A stretch of 30,282 nt of DNA. Source: Bremia lactucae. Taxonomy: Eukaryota > Oomycota > Peronosporomycetes > Peronosporales > Peronosporaceae. Numbering within the stretch: position 1 is the first letter of the stretch; each line of letters begins with the position of its first letter. The notes under the pieces were generated by a model that was not told the DNA's origin, made no database searches, and saw nothing but the letters and a program-made list of their open reading frames with translations. Location of the stretch: the NCBI RefSeq assembly GCF_004359215.1, contig NC_090619.1, positions 5,693,052 through 5,723,333 of the forward strand, read 5' to 3'. Position numbers and translations under genes: made by a program. Below, piece after piece: positions 28,396 to 30,282 of the stretch.

Positions 28396-28990
28396 GAAGA
28401 AACAGGGGGTACAGTACCGCCCATGATTTCTTTCACACGCAAGCGGGCGAAATTAATTCGCTGCGGCCGCTATTTCATCGCATCGGAATGCGGATGCATG
28501 CGGCTCGTGAATACCGCCTCGTATTGGTCGGGCGTTTCATTTGAACGCAACACGACCGGGATCGGAAAAATACGCCCAAGCGATTTTCTGAGCCTTCATT
28601 TATCTAAAGACGCTATATCAACTATGAGCGTCTAGAAGAACGCGCTCTTGGAGCGACGCCCTTGGTCCGTTTCAACGAGGCCGTTTACATGGAGGGGGCA
28701 TCGGTAATATGCCACCCGTCACATAGCCACGTTCAAAACGACTGGCATGTGACACCGACTGAGCAAGTTCACGTGTCGTCGGTGGAGCTTTAGGCCCGGA
28801 ATCCTCTATGTCAGAACTATTATGTATAATGGTCTGAGCATAAGGCGTTGTGGTTTTACCCAACGGAGAAGCAGCTGCACCTTTATAAGCAGCGCTCCCA
28901 TTAATGGTCGCTGTGCTGTCCAGCGCAGACGACGAGACAGTATTCGTAAATAATGCTGTCTTTATGTGAGCAATAGGAGAAGTTTGGATG
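27971..28990 (-). pseudogene. Antisense gene, family B-type copy 3
   Basis: On the minus strand from 28990: SSALDSTATINGSAAYKGAAAS, then APPTTRELAQSVSHASRFERGYVTGG and MPPPCKRP (to 28672, open), then SDPGRVAFK near 28550 and GRYCTPCF near 28410. Beyond the antisense of the chromodomain it ends with QASPDRSGDLAHRLAAALPS and ERRIVELEDKVMRL (28159-27971), a coiled-coil-like end. Same motifs and order as the copies at 8084 and 20972. The N-terminus is cut by an RNase H fragment. Frameshifted, function unknown. Confidence 0.55.
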
Positions 28991-29125
28991 GCGCAGAAGC
29001 CGTCATCTCTTATCAATCGCGTTAGCTTCAACCAGCTGAACGAAACTATCAACAGTGCATGACAAGGGACTCCTTGCCATGAAATATGCACTGGCTAAGT
29101 TTAGGGTATATCTCTTGGGAGATAG
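28985..29125 (+). pseudogene. Family A RNase H fragment
   Basis: The + strand reads AEAVISYQSR, LQPAERNY and LLAMKYALAKFRVYLLGDRPFI in shifting frames, matching 300-440 of the first element. It is an isolated piece placed between the antisense gene copy and the next LTR. Confidence 0.7.
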
Positions 29126-29414
29126 ACCGTTCATCTCTTAATGACGTCCTACCCGCCGTCGGACATCCGCCATTGAGCACTTGCCATCGGATTAGTATAC
29201 TGGTCGCTACAGGTGTTTCCACAAACCGGTATCCTGACATCTAAGCTGGACGAGACGTAATCTTGACAGCAATGATGACATACCTAAGCTAATTCTAACG
29301 ACGCGACTTTGTTCACTTCATGCCAAGCTCAAGGTAGAAGCGCCAAAACTGTCAAACCGGATGGGAGTTTTGTCAAGGGCGCTGCTCAAGTAGTGCATCA
29401 AGCAGTAGCGTTAA
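29126..29414. other. Unassigned stretch before LTR
   Basis: No gene or repeat recognised. There is no polypurine tract before the LTR at 29415, consistent with that being a 5' LTR. Confidence 0.4.
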
Positions 29415-29864
29415 TGTAACGGGGTGTATCGTTACATGAAATTAACAATAAAAGATTGTTAACTAATATTATCCAAAAGGTAGATAATATTTGGAGGAAA
29501 TTACTTTAAATAGTAATCTCCTGAATTCTTATCCATAAATAGGTATAGACCATTTTGTCTATTTATTCCGCAGACTAATCAGCTGTAGAGGTAATCAAAG
29601 AGAGTTACGAGATAAGATAGATAAGAATTCATGTACATGTTTAGTATTAGTTTATAGTTAAGACAACATTTACAAAGATAGATTAACAAGACACTTAACT
29701 ATATTAATACAGTTTTCATTTTACACTCTTAAGCTAACTTGCCTTAAGAGAAGTCTTCCTCTATACGTACAGTGTACGTCACCTAACGAGAGGCACCACT
29801 CACATCTGAAGCAGTGTGAAGTGGACTTGTACTGAAACAGTACAAGTCGCAGTGCCCCGTTACA
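29415..29864 (+). repeat. 5' LTR of a family A element (450 bp)
   Basis: TGTAACGGGG...CCCCGTTACA ends identical to the LTR at 3835-4321, which it matches throughout. It ends with two clean hairpins, including GACTTGTACTG/CAGTACAAGTC. It is followed by a primer-binding site and an open gag, so the element runs off the right edge. Confidence 0.9.
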
Positions 29865-29866
29865 CC

Positions 29867-29885
29867 TGGTAGCACTTTGTAGTCC
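29867..29885 (+). promoter_or_regulatory. Primer-binding site of family A element
   Basis: TGGTAGCACTTTGTAGTCC begins 2 bp after the LTR; the TGG would pair with a tRNA CCA end. The same site, slightly changed, is at 14439. tRNA not identified. Confidence 0.65.
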
Positions 29886-29914
29886 GTCCAAGGACCACAT
29901 TTCCCACATTTAAC

Positions 29915-30282
29915 ATGGACATGTTAGATGGTAGTGGGAATACGCATCACGTTTCCCCTGAAAGCTACTCCTTTCTAAGTGATATAGAAAGGAGTGCGGT
30001 TGAACGAATGAGTTCATCCGTAGGAAACGATGCAATCCTGGCATTACTGTCCAACTTAGACAGAGATGCCCTCCATTCAACCGTCGCCAAGTTCATACAA
30101 CATGAACTTGACGAGATGAAGGAAAAAGTAGCCTTGCTGAATCAGCAAGGCTCTCAACAGGCGGAACTGTTGAGATTACAACAGGTACAGACCCCTGTAC
30201 CTGGGATGACGCAAACGCGTCGTCCCGAAACTCTAAAGATTGACATCTCAAAATATAGGGGAGTCGAAGAAGACTCCCTTTT
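29915..30282 (+). CDS. Family A gag, N-terminal part, open to window edge
   Basis: ATG at 29915 opens 122 codons with no stop before the window ends; the next in-frame ATG is two codons later. The start MDMLDGSGNTHHV is followed by a helical, probably coiled region (FIQHELDEMKEKVALLNQQG), then TRRPETLKIDISKYRGVEEDS, which leads into the capsid core (compare the decayed RWFVELDDA copy at 14030). Gag packages the element RNA. Being undamaged, next to a clean LTR, it is probably the youngest element in the window. Confidence 0.8.
   Translation, partial: MDMLDGSGNTHHVSPESYSFLSDIERSAVERMSSSVGNDAILALLSNLDRDALHSTVAKFIQHELDEMKEKVALLNQQGSQQAELLRLQQVQTPVPGMTQTRRPETLKIDISKYRGVEEDSL

Noticed and set aside
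1..30282. CRISPR array, rRNA or tRNA genes
   Set aside because: No regularly spaced short repeats were seen, and no tRNA or rRNA signature was recognised by eye; the genome is eukaryotic.

Overview
The window looks like nuclear DNA from an oomycete, probably a Peronosporales species (Phytophthora or a downy mildew). This is inferred from three things: one gene combines ankyrin repeats, a FYVE finger and a coiled coil, a mix common in oomycetes; the introns are very short (61, 63 and 69 bp in the clearest gene); and the rest is decayed Ty3/gypsy chromoviruses of types I know from oomycete genomes. No database was searched.

Layout. 1-4321: 3' part of a + strand chromovirus ('family A': RNase H, integrase, chromodomain) ending in a 487-bp LTR with TGTAACGGGG/CCCCGTTACA ends. 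4390-6680: scrambled pol fragments. 7454-9655: 3' end of a minus-strand element of a second type ('family B': LTR, chromodomain), joined near 9590 to a nearly full-length minus-strand family A element (integrase, RNase H, RT, protease, gag, 5' LTR) reaching about 15040. 15214-19768: an island of host genes: a small spliced membrane-protein gene resembling COX7C, an ankyrin-FYVE protein, an NDUFB3 (B12)-like complex I subunit, and, divergent from it, a four-exon ZMAT2/Snu23 spliceosomal zinc-finger gene. 20972-28990: a nest of family B-type pieces on both strands. 29126-30282: an unassigned stretch, then a fresh-looking family A 5' LTR, primer-binding site and open gag running off the end.

The most interesting signal is antisense. 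In both families the DNA just 3' of the chromodomain carries an open or formerly open reading frame on the opposite strand, running tail-to-tail into pol. Three family B-type copies (near 8084-9420, 20972-22189 and 28990-27971) share the same antisense protein motifs in the same place. The family A copy (3507 to about 2131) keeps a 166-codon uninterrupted antisense ORF followed in the same frame by a long predicted coiled coil. I interpret this as an element-borne antisense gene.

Other structures worth a look: a perfect 27-bp inverted duplication inside a chromodomain, a microinversion of an LTR-end/primer-binding segment, a 225-bp tandem duplication that copies an inter-family junction, and paired hairpins at the LTR 3' end with a compensatory change. 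Nearly all retroelement genes carry stops and frameshifts; the exceptions are noted.
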